From: an uncultured Dorea sp. | GTDB lineage: Bacteria; Bacillota; Clostridia; Lachnospirales; Lachnospiraceae | Assembly (NCBI GenBank): GCA_947063855.1 | Contig: CAMSTW010000007.1 | Span: 1 to 64,000, forward strand | Length of the DNA stretch: 64,000 bases | Direction: 5' to 3' | Shown: positions 35,404 to 45,446 of the stretch, in pieces | How positions within the stretch are numbered: the stretch's first letter is position 1 | Layout: the number at the start of each line of letters is the position of its first letter | Notes under the pieces: model-generated | The model's input: only the letters and a program-made list of their open reading frames with translations | The model's database searches: none | Told to the model about the DNA's origin: nothing | Program-made: the position numbers and the translations under genes

Positions 35404-36227
35404 AGATTGGAAGAAAGATATCGGTTGGCGGGGTAGTAAGCTTTATATTTCTGACAGTGTTTGCGGTAATCTTCCTGTTTCCGATGATCTGGATGTTCCT
35501 AACGGCGTTTCGTACAGAACTTGACCTGAATGTGAACGGGACATCCTATGTTCCAAGGCCATGGAGTTTGGAAGGGTTTCAGAGAGCCTGGGAAGGCGCG
35601 CCCCTTCTTACATGGGCAGGAAACAGCATTGCGATGACGGCGATTATTACAGTGAGCGTGTTGTTCACCAGTACGTTGATTGGTTTCGTATTTGCAAGAT
35701 ACAGGTTTCGTATGAAGAAAGTACTATTTATGATAATTCTGGCTACGATGATGGTGCCGGGACAGATTCTGATGATACCAAGATTTATCATGATTCAGAA
35801 GGTGGGATTGTACAATACACTGGGCGCGGTTATCATTCCGAACCTGGTCAGTATCTACAACATCTATTTGTGTAAGGTGAATATTGAGAATCTTCCGGAG
35901 AGTCTGTTTGACGCGGCAAGGCTGGATGGTGCGGGAAATTTTCAGATGTACAGGCATGTGGTGATTCCCAATATCCTCCCGACAGTCGGAACGATCGGAT
36001 GCTTTACGGCGCTTAGTGCATGGAACAATTACATGGATCCTCTAATCTATCTGAATGATATAGAGAAGATGACATTTCCGCTGGCTCTTAGTACCTTCAG
36101 CGGTCAGCACAGCGTAACCATAAGCGCTACGATGGCAGTTGTGCTGATGAATGTGGTTCCTATGATTATTGTATTTCTTGTATTCCAGAGGTATTTCATA
36201 AAGGGAATTAATATAGTCAGGAGATGA
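35400..36227 (+). CDS. ABC importer permease (MalG/UgpE-like)
   Basis: 275 residues, six membrane helices, EAA loop DAARLDGAGNFQMYRHVVIP. It pairs with the permease at 34522 to form the membrane channel for the binding protein at 33173. It is coupled to it by a four-base overlap. A 65-base gap separates it from the MoxR ATPase, so the latter may be co-transcribed. Confidence 0.93.
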   Translation: MKIGRKISVGGVVSFIFLTVFAVIFLFPMIWMFLTAFRTELDLNVNGTSYVPRPWSLEGFQRAWEGAPLLTWAGNSIAMTAIITVSVLFTSTLIGFVFARYRFRMKKVLFMIILATMMVPGQILMIPRFIMIQKVGLYNTLGAVIIPNLVSIYNIYLCKVNIENLPESLFDAARLDGAGNFQMYRHVVIPNILPTVGTIGCFTALSAWNNYMDPLIYLNDIEKMTFPLALSTFSGQHSVTISATMAVVLMNVVPMIIVFLVFQRYFIKGINIVRR

Positions 36228-36292
36228 TCAGGCTTAAGGACGTGATTGAGGGATTCGTATAATCGGCAGATAACTTAGGTGGAGGACGAAAA

Positions 36293-37237
36293 GTGAAGGA
36301 TATATATAGTAAAATAAATGCATTAGAAGAGAATATAGGCAGGGTGCTGGTTGGAAAGGAGCGTCAAATCAGGTGGCTCCTTGCGGCGTTCCTTGCGGGC
36401 GGTCATGTGTTGCTGGAGGATCTGCCCGGGACGGGAAAGACAATGTTGGCCAAAAGCCTTGCGCGTTCTGTCAATGCAGAGCATAACAGAGTACAGTTTA
36501 CGCCGGACTTGCTTCCGTCAGATTTGCTAGGACTGAATTATTATGATCAGAAGGAAGGAAAGTTTATCTTCAGGGAAGGCCCGGTTTTTTGTAATATCCT
36601 GCTGGCAGATGAGATTAACCGTGCGACGCCGCGAACGCAGTCAAGCCTTCTGGAATGCATGGAGGAGAAACAGGTCACGATTGACGGGATTACATATTCT
36701 TTAAAACCGCCGTTTCTGGTTGTTGCGACGCAGAATCCGATTGAGACGGTGGGAACATTTCCGCTTCCGGAAGCGCAGCTTGACCGCTTTCTAATGAAGT
36801 TCTCATTAGGGAATACGGACGAAGGCCAGGAGATGGAAGTAATTAAGAGATTTCTGACGGACAATCCCCGGGATTTGTTACAGCCGGTATGCACCAGAGA
36901 AGAGATTGTTGAGATTCAGAGTGAGTCGCAGAGAGTATTTCTGCATGAGGAATTGATGCAATATATCGTAAAGATTACGATGGCGACACGTAGGGATCCA
37001 TATATATTTGCGGGAGTCAGCACGAGGGGAACGCTTGCGCTTGTGCGTTCGGTCCGGGCTTTGGCTTGTATAGACGGAAGAGATTATGTGACTCCGGAGG
37101 ACATCAAAGAGATGGCGGTTCCTGTTCTTGCGCACAGGATCTGCCTGCGAAAGGGAGGCAGCAGAAGAACTGCGGAGGATGCGATGACCGAGATCCTGGG
37201 ACAGATTCCTGTGCCGACTGAAAATTGGAGCAAATAG
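36293..37237 (+). CDS. MoxR-family AAA+ ATPase
   Basis: 314 residues of the AAA_3/MoxR family: Walker A LPGTGKT (44-50), Walker B ILLADEINR (102-110) and the sensor-1 region VVATQNPIE. These ATPases act as chaperones for assembly or activation of partner complexes, usually with DUF58 proteins. Start GTG 36293 follows GGAGG. One base after its stop the DUF58 gene begins, so it forms a MoxR / DUF58 / DUF4129 set; the client is unknown. Confidence 0.93.
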   Translation: MKDIYSKINALEENIGRVLVGKERQIRWLLAAFLAGGHVLLEDLPGTGKTMLAKSLARSVNAEHNRVQFTPDLLPSDLLGLNYYDQKEGKFIFREGPVFCNILLADEINRATPRTQSSLLECMEEKQVTIDGITYSLKPPFLVVATQNPIETVGTFPLPEAQLDRFLMKFSLGNTDEGQEMEVIKRFLTDNPRDLLQPVCTREEIVEIQSESQRVFLHEELMQYIVKITMATRRDPYIFAGVSTRGTLALVRSVRALACIDGRDYVTPEDIKEMAVPVLAHRICLRKGGSRRTAEDAMTEILGQIPVPTENWSK

Positions 37238-37238
37238 T

Positions 37239-38360
37239 ATGTTAATGATTGTAATGATGATTTCGGCCGTTGTGGTTTTGTATCTGCAGCAGGCCTTCTT
37301 CTGGTACTTTTCCCGGAGAGGGTTATCGGCAGAAGTAAATTTTGGGAAGCAGGAGATGACGGCGGGAGAAAAGAACAGGATATTTATATCTGTTTCAAAC
37401 CGAAAAGGCTTTCCACTGAGTGCGGTGAGTCTTTCTTTTCGGTTGGATAAAGGCATTCAGTATATAGATGATGAGAACAATACAGTATCGGATTATACAT
37501 ATCGTTATGATGTATTCTCCGTCGGGTCGTATGAAAAAGTAAGCAGAAATGCAGGCATTCTATGCACTCAGAGAGGATATTACAGGATTGAAGAACTAGA
37601 ATTAATTACGAATGATTTGTTTTATACAAGAGTATTCCATCAAAGATGCCGGTCGGACTCGGTTCTGTATGTCTATCCTGAACCGGTGCAGGCGGAAGTT
37701 GCGGCAGAGGCGGCAAGAAAGATATATGGCGAGATGGCGGCAAGAACATTTCTGGTAGAGGATCCCTACGAATTTACAGGTATACGGAAGTATCAGCCTT
37801 ATGATGAGCTGCGTTACATCAATTGGAAAGCATCCGTGCGCCAGGGAGAATGGTTGGTCAATCAGAAAGGGAGTATGTCAGACCAGAAGGTTGTGATGCT
37901 GTTGAATGCAACAGGGGGAGACGGATATAACCCGATTCTTATGGAAAAAGGAATCGCGATTGCATATTCTGTGGCGGAATTGCTGATCGGACAGGGGATT
38001 CAGACAGGTATTATTTCAAATGGAACAGATCAGGAAGAAGGCCGGATGATCAGGCTTGCGGCGGGTGCATCCAGAGAGCATGGATTTTCAATAGGGAGAT
38101 GTCTGGCCAGATTGAAAGAAAATATGCAGAAGGATTCTTTTGGAGAATGTATTCAGGAACTCCTGGAGGAGCAGGAGGAGACGGATACCATCTATATAAT
38201 GATCAGTGAGGCATGCGTCGAGTGTGTGGAGATATTTCAGAAACTGGAATCATCTTATGAGGGGGCGCAGATGATTCTTCTGAAGATGCAGGATACCAGG
38301 ACAGAGAAGCTGGAGTACCTGGCATCGAATATTATGACGTGGGAGGTGCCTTATGCATAA
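37239..38360 (+). CDS. DUF58 domain protein
   Basis: 373 residues. An N-terminal membrane helix (VVVLYLQQAFFWYF, with the start near 37239) is followed by an Ig-like beta region. The DUF58 signature comes around residue 180: FTGIRKYQPYDELRYINWKAS. A von Willebrand A-like fold follows. DUF58 proteins are regular partners of MoxR ATPases. Start ATG 37239 follows GGAGC weakly, so coupling to moxR is likely. Its 3' end overlaps the next gene by eight bases. Confidence 0.9.
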   Translation: MLMIVMMISAVVVLYLQQAFFWYFSRRGLSAEVNFGKQEMTAGEKNRIFISVSNRKGFPLSAVSLSFRLDKGIQYIDDENNTVSDYTYRYDVFSVGSYEKVSRNAGILCTQRGYYRIEELELITNDLFYTRVFHQRCRSDSVLYVYPEPVQAEVAAEAARKIYGEMAARTFLVEDPYEFTGIRKYQPYDELRYINWKASVRQGEWLVNQKGSMSDQKVVMLLNATGGDGYNPILMEKGIAIAYSVAELLIGQGIQTGIISNGTDQEEGRMIRLAAGASREHGFSIGRCLARLKENMQKDSFGECIQELLEEQEETDTIYIMISEACVECVEIFQKLESSYEGAQMILLKMQDTRTEKLEYLASNIMTWEVPYA

Positions 38361-39330
38361 TGCGGAGGGGAAATTATCAGGCCGGATATATAAGAAATGG
38401 GTGGAAAAGTCAAGAGAATCTGTTCATCTGATTCTTGCAATGCTGGCGGTTATGATGTATATCCTGTCAAAGATGCTGAAGCTTTCGAAGCTGGAAACTG
38501 GTGCAGATATTCTGTTCATTGTGAATCTGGTTCTGTATATGGTCCAGTGGAATCAGAACAGAATCTATCAGTTTTCTAACCTGAGCCGGCATGTGAAGGG
38601 AATTCCGGACCGGAAGCTGCGCATGATCAACAGAATATACCTTTTAATCATTTTACTGCTTCTTGCAGGAGTGACTTTCCTGATATTGCTGCTTCCTTTA
38701 AAGGGGATGTTTGATCTGGGAGGAAAATGGCTGTATGTGCTGATTTCCTATATACTGGGTGAGGCATTGGGAAAACCTGAGACGGGTGGGACTGTGAGCG
38801 TGACGCGGGAGGTAAAGAGAGTGGAAGGTTCTGATGGTTCATCTGCTTTTCTGACGGATTATCTGGCAGTAAATACTGCGGACAGGTGGATATTGGCTGC
38901 GGGGTGTGTGATAGGAGTCCTGCTGCTGACTGTGTGCTTGGTATATCTGTATAGGCTGATGTGGAAAAAAATAAGTTTTGATTTTGATGAAGAGATTGTC
39001 GTACTTGAAAAAGAGGAGAGGTTCACGCCGTTGAAGAGGCGGCTTCAGGCTGTACGGAAGTCATCCTACGATGGCATTGAAGAACAGATACGGAGAAATT
39101 ACAGAAGATATATACGCAAGAGAGTGAAGAAAGGAGATGTTTTAAATCAGTCATGGACGCCAAAAGAGATTCAGGAATTTATCGGAGTGGATTACTTGCA
39201 CCAGGAGAGTGTGGAAATGTGTGAGTTGTATGAAAGAGCCCGATATGCGAATCATGCATGTACATCCGAAGAACTCAAAAGGTCGTCTGTACTTTTAAAG
39301 AAGAAACAGGATTCGATTTATGAAAGGTAA
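38353..39330 (+). CDS. DUF4129-type membrane protein
   Basis: 325 residues with about four or five membrane helices (LILAMLAVMMYIL; ADILFIVNLVLYMVQ; YLLIILLLLAGVTFLILLLPL; WILAAGCVIGVLLLTVCLVYLY). A cytoplasmic tail has SSYDGIEEQIRRNYRRYI and ELYERARYANHACTSEELKR, which matches the DUF4129 C-terminal motif. These accompany MoxR/DUF58 and often a transglutaminase; no transglutaminase gene is seen here. It overlaps DUF58 by eight bases and the tiny ORF at 39320 by eleven. Confidence 0.8.
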   Translation: MHNAEGKLSGRIYKKWVEKSRESVHLILAMLAVMMYILSKMLKLSKLETGADILFIVNLVLYMVQWNQNRIYQFSNLSRHVKGIPDRKLRMINRIYLLIILLLLAGVTFLILLLPLKGMFDLGGKWLYVLISYILGEALGKPETGGTVSVTREVKRVEGSDGSSAFLTDYLAVNTADRWILAAGCVIGVLLLTVCLVYLYRLMWKKISFDFDEEIVVLEKEERFTPLKRRLQAVRKSSYDGIEEQIRRNYRRYIRKRVKKGDVLNQSWTPKEIQEFIGVDYLHQESVEMCELYERARYANHACTSEELKRSSVLLKKKQDSIYER

Positions 39331-39466
39331 GAAAAGCAGTCTGGGGATACAAATATGTATCTTCGGGCTGCTAAGTATTTTTTATGGATTTTTTTACTTT
39401 GTTATGCTAAAATGTTGCAGTGAGAATGCAGAACAAACCAGAAAAGATATCATTGCCGGTGGTTAG
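39320..39466 (+). CDS. Small membrane protein, 48 residues
   Basis: ATG 39320 opens a frame that overlaps the end of the DUF4129 gene by eleven bases and ends at TAG 39464-39466. A Lys-rich start (MKGKKSS) is followed by one hydrophobic helix (IQICIFGLLSIFYGFFYFVM) and a polar tail with CCSENAEQTRKD. It could be translationally coupled to its neighbour; only a weak CAGGA precedes it. No family is recognised. The topology is consistent with a small membrane partner of the MoxR set. Confidence 0.45.
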   Translation: MKGKKSSLGIQICIFGLLSIFYGFFYFVMLKCCSENAEQTRKDIIAGG

Positions 39467-39528
39467 ATACGTTAAAAAGTGACCGGCGGCAGGAAATGAG
39501 GTATCTGTGAGTTTGAGAGGGGGATAAT

Positions 39529-40317
39529 ATGAGATTCAGACCATGTATCGACATTCATAACGGAGCGGTGAAGCAGATTGTAGGAGGCAGTCTGACGGAT
39601 GATAATGACCAGGTCGTCGAGAACTTCAGATCCGCCCAGGATGCGGATTACTTTGCACAATTATATAGAAGGGACGGGTTAAAGGGCGGACATGTCATCC
39701 TTCTGAACCCGCCTTCTTCGGAATATTATCATCAGACCAGGGAACAGGCCCTGAAAGCTCTGGCGGCATATCCGGGAGGGCTTCAGGTCGGCGGGGGCAT
39801 CACGGCAGACAATGCGCGGGAATATATCGAAGCCGGTGCAAGCCATGTGATCGTCACATCCTACGTCTTTGGAGACGGGGAGATTCATTGGGACTGCATG
39901 GACAGATTATGCCGGGCAGCGGGAAAGGAGCACGTTGTAATCGACCTGAGCTGCAGAAAAAAGGGAGACGGCTACTACATAGTCACAAACCGCTGGCAGA
40001 CCTTCACCAATGTAAAGCTGACGCCTTCCGTCTTGCAGGAGATTTCCGGGTACTGCGATGAATTCCTCATACACGGCGTAGACGTAGAAGGCAGGGCATC
40101 CGGCATAGAAGAAGAACTGGTAGAACTTCTGAGTACGCAGCATACCGTCCCCATCACCTACGCCGGCGGGATCGGAAGCCTTGACGACCTGGAACGATTC
40201 CGTAAGATTTCCGGCGGCGCCCTGGACTTCACAATCGGAAGCGCCCTCGACCTCTTCGGAGGAAAGATCCCCTACCATACCGTTAAAAACCCCGGCTACT
40301 TGTTTAACAGTTTGTAA
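39529..40317 (+). CDS. hisA: HisA, eukaryotic-type
   Basis: 262 residues. HisA is the (beta/alpha)8 isomerase that converts ProFAR to PRFAR in histidine synthesis. The N-terminus MRFRPCIDIHNGAVKQIVGG and the end with GGIGSLDDLERF match the distinct eukaryotic-type HisA (fungal HIS6-like, TIGR02129) more than ordinary bacterial HisA. The family is known from some clostridia. It stands alone, without other his genes, between the MoxR set and secA. Ribosome site GAGAGGGGG. Confidence 0.82.
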   Translation: MRFRPCIDIHNGAVKQIVGGSLTDDNDQVVENFRSAQDADYFAQLYRRDGLKGGHVILLNPPSSEYYHQTREQALKALAAYPGGLQVGGGITADNAREYIEAGASHVIVTSYVFGDGEIHWDCMDRLCRAAGKEHVVIDLSCRKKGDGYYIVTNRWQTFTNVKLTPSVLQEISGYCDEFLIHGVDVEGRASGIEEELVELLSTQHTVPITYAGGIGSLDDLERFRKISGGALDFTIGSALDLFGGKIPYHTVKNPGYLFNSL

Positions 40318-40333
40318 ACACTTCATAAATTAG

Positions 40334-40362
40334 TTGAATTGCCCTATGGATAGTGCTAGAAT
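40334..40362 (+). promoter_or_regulatory. secA promoter
   Basis: TTGAAT (40334-40339), 17 bases, TAGAAT (40357-40362), about 75 bases before the secA ATG. Confidence 0.65.
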
Positions 40363-40436
40363 GTAGGATAAAGTGGTTATACCAGAGCATTTTTTACATG
40401 CCAAAGGCTAAATTAGTGATAAGGAGCTATTATCAA

Positions 40437-43001
40437 ATGGGTTTAATACAGAAAATATTCGGAACACACAGTGAAAATGAGTTAAAGAGAATCTATCCCA
40501 TCGTAGACGCAGTTGAGGCGCTGGAGCCGGAGATGCAGAAGCTGTCGGACGGCGAACTGAAGGATAAGACCAGGGAATTCAAGAAGAGGATTGCCGAGGG
40601 CGAGTCATTAGACAGTATCCTTCCGGAAGCATATGCGGCGGTAAGAGAGGCATCTGTGCGTGTACTGGGGCTTCGGCATTTCCGTGTACAGATTATAGGC
40701 GGCATCATCCTTCATCAGGGACGTATCGCAGAGATGCGTACAGGTGAAGGTAAGACGCTGGTATCGACACTTCCGGCCTATCTGAACGCGCTGACGGGAG
40801 AGGGCGTGCATGTGGTAACGGTCAACGACTATCTGGCGAAGCGTGACGCCGAGTGGATGGGGCAGGTACATGAATTCCTGGGACTCACGGTGGGGGTCGT
40901 ACTGAACAGCATGGATAATGACGAGAGACGTGCGGCATATAACTGTGATATTACTTATGTGACGAACAATGAGCTTGGATTCGATTATCTGAGAGACAAT
41001 ATGGTCATCTACAAGGAACAGCTGGTACAGCGCGGACTGAAATACGCCATCATCGACGAGGTGGATTCCGTACTGATCGACGAAGCAAGAACGCCTCTGA
41101 TCATATCCGGACAGAGCGGCAAGTCCACGAAGCTCTATGAAGCCTGCGATATACTGGCGCGCCAGCTGGAGCGGGGCGAGGCCAGCGGCGAGTTCAGTAA
41201 GATGAACGCCATCATGGGTGAAGATATCGAGGAGACCGGAGACTTTATCGTCAATGAGAAGGAGAAGAATATCAACCTGACCGAAGACGGGGTCAGGAAG
41301 GTGGAGCAGTTCTTCCACATAGAGAATCTGGCTGATTCGGAGAACCTGGAGATCCAGCACAACATTATCCTGGCCCTGCGCGCCCATAACCTGATGTTCA
41401 GGGATAAGGACTATGTGGTGAAGGAAGACGAGGTCCTGATCGTGGATGAATTCACCGGACGTATCATGCCCGGACGGCGGTATTCCGACGGACTTCATCA
41501 GGCGATTGAGGCGAAGGAGCATGTAAAGGTGAAGCGTGAGAGCAGGACTCTTGCGACGATCACATTCCAGAACCTGTTTAATAAGTTTGCGAAGAAGGCC
41601 GGTATGACCGGTACGGCCCTGACAGAAGAGAAGGAGTTCCGTGAGATCTACGGGATGGACGTTATCGAGATACCGACCAATGTGCCGGTGATCCGTAAGG
41701 ATCTGGACGACGCGGTATATAAGACGCAGAAGGAGAAGTTCCGGGCGGTCTGCGAGGCCATTGAAGAGGCGCACCGGAAGCATCAGCCGGTGCTGGTGGG
41801 TACGATCACCATTGAGAACTCCGAGCTGCTAAGCGGCATGCTGAAACGGCGGGGGATCAAACATAATGTCCTGAACGCGAAGTTCCATGAGATGGAGGCA
41901 GAGATTGTCGCCCAGGCAGGCGTACATGATGCGGTTACCATTGCCACCAACATGGCGGGCCGTGGTACGGATATCAAGCTGGATGACGAGGCGAAGGCAG
42001 CAGGCGGACTTAAGATCATCGGTACGGAACGGCACGAGTCCAGACGTATTGATAATCAGCTGCGCGGCCGTTCCGGACGTCAGGGAGACCCGGGTGAGTC
42101 CAGATTCTACATTTCTCTTGAGGACGACCTGATGCGGCTGTTCGGCTCGGAACGGCTGATGAATGTATTTACCGCCCTGGGCGTGGAAGACGGGGAGCAG
42201 ATTGAGCACAAGATGCTCTCAAGCGCCATCGAGAAAGCGCAGCAGAAGATAGAGGGCAACAACTTTGGTATCCGTAAGAATCTGCTGGATTATGACCAGG
42301 TAATGAACGAGCAGAGAGAGATCATCTACGAAGAGAGACGCCGCGTGCTTGACGGAGAGAACATGCGGGATTCTATCTTTAATATGATGAACGAGTATGT
42401 GGAGAATGTGGTGGATATGGTGACCAGTTCCGATCAGGATTATGATGAGTGGAATCTGTCGGAGCTGAATCTTACCATTCATAATACCATCCCGATTGCG
42501 GCAGTGACGGAAGAGGATGTCCGGGAGATGGGACAGAAGCAGCTTAAGCATCTTCTCAAGGAACGTGCGGCGAAGGCATATGAGGCGAAGGAATCGGAGT
42601 TCCCGGAGCCTGAGCATATCCGGGAAGTGGAGCGTGTGATTCTTCTCAAGGTGATTGACGCCAAATGGATGGCGCATATCGACGATATGGATCAGCTCCG
42701 CCAGGGAATCGGCCTCCAGGCATACGGACAGAGAGATCCGAAGGTTGAGTATAAGATGCTTGGATATGAGATGTTCGAGGAGATGACCAAGAGTATTGCA
42801 GAGGACACGGTGCGTGCGATCTTCCATGTAAGGATCGAGCAGAAGGTAGAGAGAGAGCAGGTAGCGAAGGTAACCGGAACGAACCGTGACGACACGGCAG
42901 TCCGCGGACCAAAGAAGCGTGTGGAGAAGAAGGTATATCCGAACGATCCGTGTCCGTGCGGAAGCGGCAAGAAGTATAAGCAGTGCTGTGGACGTAAGTA
43001 G
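40437..43001 (+). CDS. secA: Preprotein translocase ATPase SecA
   Basis: 854 residues, the Sec export motor. Visible parts are Walker [14 protein letters not shown]-type [20 protein letters not shown], helicase domain 2 [11 protein letters not shown] and [13 protein letters not shown], and the C-terminal zinc-binding end [21 protein letters not shown] 40437 follows AAGGAG; the 28 upstream in-frame codons to 40353 are not conserved and cover the promoter region. It is followed closely by prfB, the usual firmicute order. Confidence 0.98.
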   Translation: MGLIQKIFGTHSENELKRIYPIVDAVEALEPEMQKLSDGELKDKTREFKKRIAEGESLDSILPEAYAAVREASVRVLGLRHFRVQIIGGIILHQGRIAEMRTGEGKTLVSTLPAYLNALTGEGVHVVTVNDYLAKRDAEWMGQVHEFLGLTVGVVLNSMDNDERRAAYNCDITYVTNNELGFDYLRDNMVIYKEQLVQRGLKYAIIDEVDSVLIDEARTPLIISGQSGKSTKLYEACDILARQLERGEASGEFSKMNAIMGEDIEETGDFIVNEKEKNINLTEDGVRKVEQFFHIENLADSENLEIQHNIILALRAHNLMFRDKDYVVKEDEVLIVDEFTGRIMPGRRYSDGLHQAIEAKEHVKVKRESRTLATITFQNLFNKFAKKAGMTGTALTEEKEFREIYGMDVIEIPTNVPVIRKDLDDAVYKTQKEKFRAVCEAIEEAHRKHQPVLVGTITIENSELLSGMLKRRGIKHNVLNAKFHEMEAEIVAQAGVHDAVTIATNMAGRGTDIKLDDEAKAAGGLKIIGTERHESRRIDNQLRGRSGRQGDPGESRFYISLEDDLMRLFGSERLMNVFTALGVEDGEQIEHKMLSSAIEKAQQKIEGNNFGIRKNLLDYDQVMNEQREIIYEERRRVLDGENMRDSIFNMMNEYVENVVDMVTSSDQDYDEWNLSELNLTIHNTIPIAAVTEEDVREMGQKQLKHLLKERAAKAYEAKESEFPEPEHIREVERVILLKVIDAKWMAHIDDMDQLRQGIGLQAYGQRDPKVEYKMLGYEMFEEMTKSIAEDTVRAIFHVRIEQKVEREQVAKVTGTNRDDTAVRGPKKRVEKKVYPNDPCPCGSGKKYKQCCGRK

Positions 43002-43032
43002 ATAGTACGAGAAAATAGAAAGAGGTGATAAG

Positions 43033-44131
43033 ATGGTTGAATTAGATCAGTATAAGACGTTGATGAACGCGTATGAAGAACCTCTTGCCGAGATGAGGGA
43101 TTCACTTTGACCTCGCCGGCAAGGTAGGACGAATCGAGGAACTGGAACGAAAGATAGAAGAACCGGGCTTCTGGGACAATCCGGAGGAATCCCAGAATCT
43201 TATGAAGGAATTGAAGACCCTTCAGGAGGCGGTGGAGACAATCCGGCATCTGTATACATCCTACGAGGATATCAATCTTCTGATAGAGATGGGATACGAA
43301 GAGAACGACGCCTCCATGGTCAAGGAGATCGAAGGAGAGATTAAGGAGTTCGAGGAAATATTCGAAGAGCTTCGTATCCAGACCCTTCTGTCAGGAGAAT
43401 ACGATAACTGTAATGCGATCGTAACCATCCATGCAGGGGCGGGAGGAACCGAGTCCTGTGACTGGGCCAGTATGCTGTACCGGATGTACAGCCGCTGGTC
43501 AGAGAGGAAGGGCTTTTCTATCCAGGTGCTGGATTATCTGGACGGAGATATCACGGGGATCAAGACGGTTACCTTCGAGGTCAACGGCGAGAACGCCTAT
43601 GGATATCTCAAGTCGGAGAAGGGGGTTCACCGTCTGGTGCGGATCTCACCCTTTAACGCGGCGGGCAAGCGTCAGACTTCCTTTGCATCCTGTGATGTGG
43701 TTCCGGATATTGAGGATGAGATTGATATTGAGATCGCGGAGGATGAATTGAAGATTGATACGTACCGGGCGAGCGGGGCGGGAGGACAGCATGTCAACAA
43801 GACCTCCTCGGCGATCCGCATCACCCATCTCCCTACGGGGATTGTGGTACAGTGTCAGAATGAGCGTTCCCAGCATTTCAATAAAGAGAAGGCTATGCAG
43901 ATGCTGAAGGTGAAGCTTCAGCTTCTGAAGGAACAGGAGCAGGCGGACCGTGTATCGGATATCCGCGGGGAGGTTAAGGAGATCGGATTTGGTAATCAGA
44001 TCCGTTCCTACGTGATGCAGCCATATACGATGGTCAAGGACCACAGGACGAATACCGAGAACAGTAATGTGACAGGCGTGCTTGACGGGAATATCGACCC
44101 GTTCATGAACGCGTATCTGAGAAGCCTGTAG
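43033..44131 (+). CDS. prfB: Peptide chain release factor 2, programmed +1 frameshift
   Basis: 365 residues in total. The first 25 codons (43033-43107) end at an in-frame TGA (43108-43110). Translation continues in the +1 frame from GAC at 43109. The shift site is CTT TGA C (43105-43111), with an SD-like AGGGA at 43096-43100. Low RF2 slows termination at UGA and favours the shift, so RF2 controls its own level. The tRNA-hydrolysing SGAGGQHVNKT loop and a Ser-Pro-Phe type reading motif (RISPFNAAG region) are in the second part. This is an intact gene, not a broken one. Confidence 0.97.
43096..43111 (+). promoter_or_regulatory. prfB frameshift signal
   Basis: AGGGA (43096-43100) acts as an internal Shine-Dalgarno stimulator four bases before CTT-TGA-C (43105-43111), the canonical RF2 slippery site. 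Confidence 0.95.
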
Positions 44132-44213
44132 GTTGGCGGCTGCGGCTTCGGGAACGAGTTTTTAGACAGTTTGGCGGGGCGCCGGACAAGGCGGATAATT
44201 TGAGGAGGAAGAA

Positions 44214-45446
44214 ATGGTAAATATAGCAGTGATGGGATATGGTACGGTTGGTTCGGGCGTCGTGGAGGTGATCAACACGAACGGGGCGCGCATCAACCAG
44301 AGGATCGGCGATGAACTGAATATCAAGTATGTACTGGATCTGAGGGATTTCCCCGGGGATCCGGTTCAGGACAAGATCGTCCATGATTTCGAGAAGATTG
44401 TGTCGGATGATGAGATCAGGATTGTGGTGGAGGTCATGGGCGGGATAGAGCCGGCCTATACCTTTGTGAAGAGGTGCCTTCTGGCGGGGAAGAGCGTGGC
44501 GACGTCGAATAAGGCGCTGGTGGCCAAGCATGGTGCGGAGCTTCTGTCCATTGCCACGGAGCAGAATATTAATTTCCTCTTTGAGGCGAGTGTCGGAGGC
44601 GGTATTCCGATCATCCGCCCGCTGAATTCTTCACTGACGGCGGATGAGATCGAAGAGATTACCGGAATCCTGAATGGGACGACGAACTATATGCTGACGA
44701 AAATGTTTTATGAAGGGGCAGACTATGATACGGTTCTTAAGGAGGCCCAGGCCAACGGATACGCAGAGCGCAATCCGGAGGCCGACGTGGAAGGCTATGA
44801 TGCCTGCAGGAAGATTGCGATCCTTTCCTCACTGATTTCCGGACAGCAGGTTGATTTTGAGGATATATACTGCGAAGGAATCACTGAGATCACCGTAGAG
44901 GATATGAAGTATGCGAAGGCCATGGGTACGACCATCAAGCTGCTGGCGTCCAGTAAGCGTCATGCAGGGAACCGGCTTCACGCGATCGTTGCTCCGTGTA
45001 TGCTGTATCCGGAGCATCCCCTCTATAATGTGAACGGAGTGTTCAACTCTATATTCGTACACGGGAATGTACTTGGAGACGCGATGTTCTATGGAAGTGG
45101 AGCAGGGAAGCTTCCCACGGCCAGCGCAGTTGTGGCGGACGTGGTGGATGCGGCGAAGCATCTGAACCGGAACATCATGACGATGTGGAAGCAGGAGAAG
45201 CTGCGCCTGGAGAATAAGGCGGATGCGAAGCGCCGTTTCTTCATCCGGATGAAGGGCGACATAGAGGAGATGCTCCCACGGCTTAAGGATTCCTTTGGAG
45301 AGATTGAGATTGTGCGGGCAGAAGGCCTTGAGGATGAATTCGGCTTCGTGACGCCGGTGATGATGGAAGGGGATTACGATACCAGGGCGAACATCTACCA
45401 GGATCAGATCCTGCATATGATACGTGTGGAGGATCAGCGGGGATGA
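44214..45446 (+). CDS. hom: Homoserine dehydrogenase
   Basis: 410 residues. It reduces aspartate semialdehyde to homoserine for threonine and methionine. The NAD(P) site is VAVMGYGTVGSGVVEVI-like at the N-terminus. The family signature LNGTTNYMLTKM and EAQANGYAERNPEADVEGYDA are present, with a C-terminal ACT-like region (RFFIRMKGDIEEMLPRLKDS) for feedback control. Ribosome site GAGGAGG. It overlaps the next gene by four bases. Confidence 0.95.
   Translation: MVNIAVMGYGTVGSGVVEVINTNGARINQRIGDELNIKYVLDLRDFPGDPVQDKIVHDFEKIVSDDEIRIVVEVMGGIEPAYTFVKRCLLAGKSVATSNKALVAKHGAELLSIATEQNINFLFEASVGGGIPIIRPLNSSLTADEIEEITGILNGTTNYMLTKMFYEGADYDTVLKEAQANGYAERNPEADVEGYDACRKIAILSSLISGQQVDFEDIYCEGITEITVEDMKYAKAMGTTIKLLASSKRHAGNRLHAIVAPCMLYPEHPLYNVNGVFNSIFVHGNVLGDAMFYGSGAGKLPTASAVVADVVDAAKHLNRNIMTMWKQEKLRLENKADAKRRFFIRMKGDIEEMLPRLKDSFGEIEIVRAEGLEDEFGFVTPVMMEGDYDTRANIYQDQILHMIRVEDQRG

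Noticed and set aside
40608-41783. 391-residue open frame opposite secA
   Set aside because: A shadow of SecA coding bias, with no recognisable domain.
43033-43202. prfB read as a frameshifted pseudogene
   Set aside because: The break is the canonical CTT-TGA-C recoding site with its SD-like stimulator.
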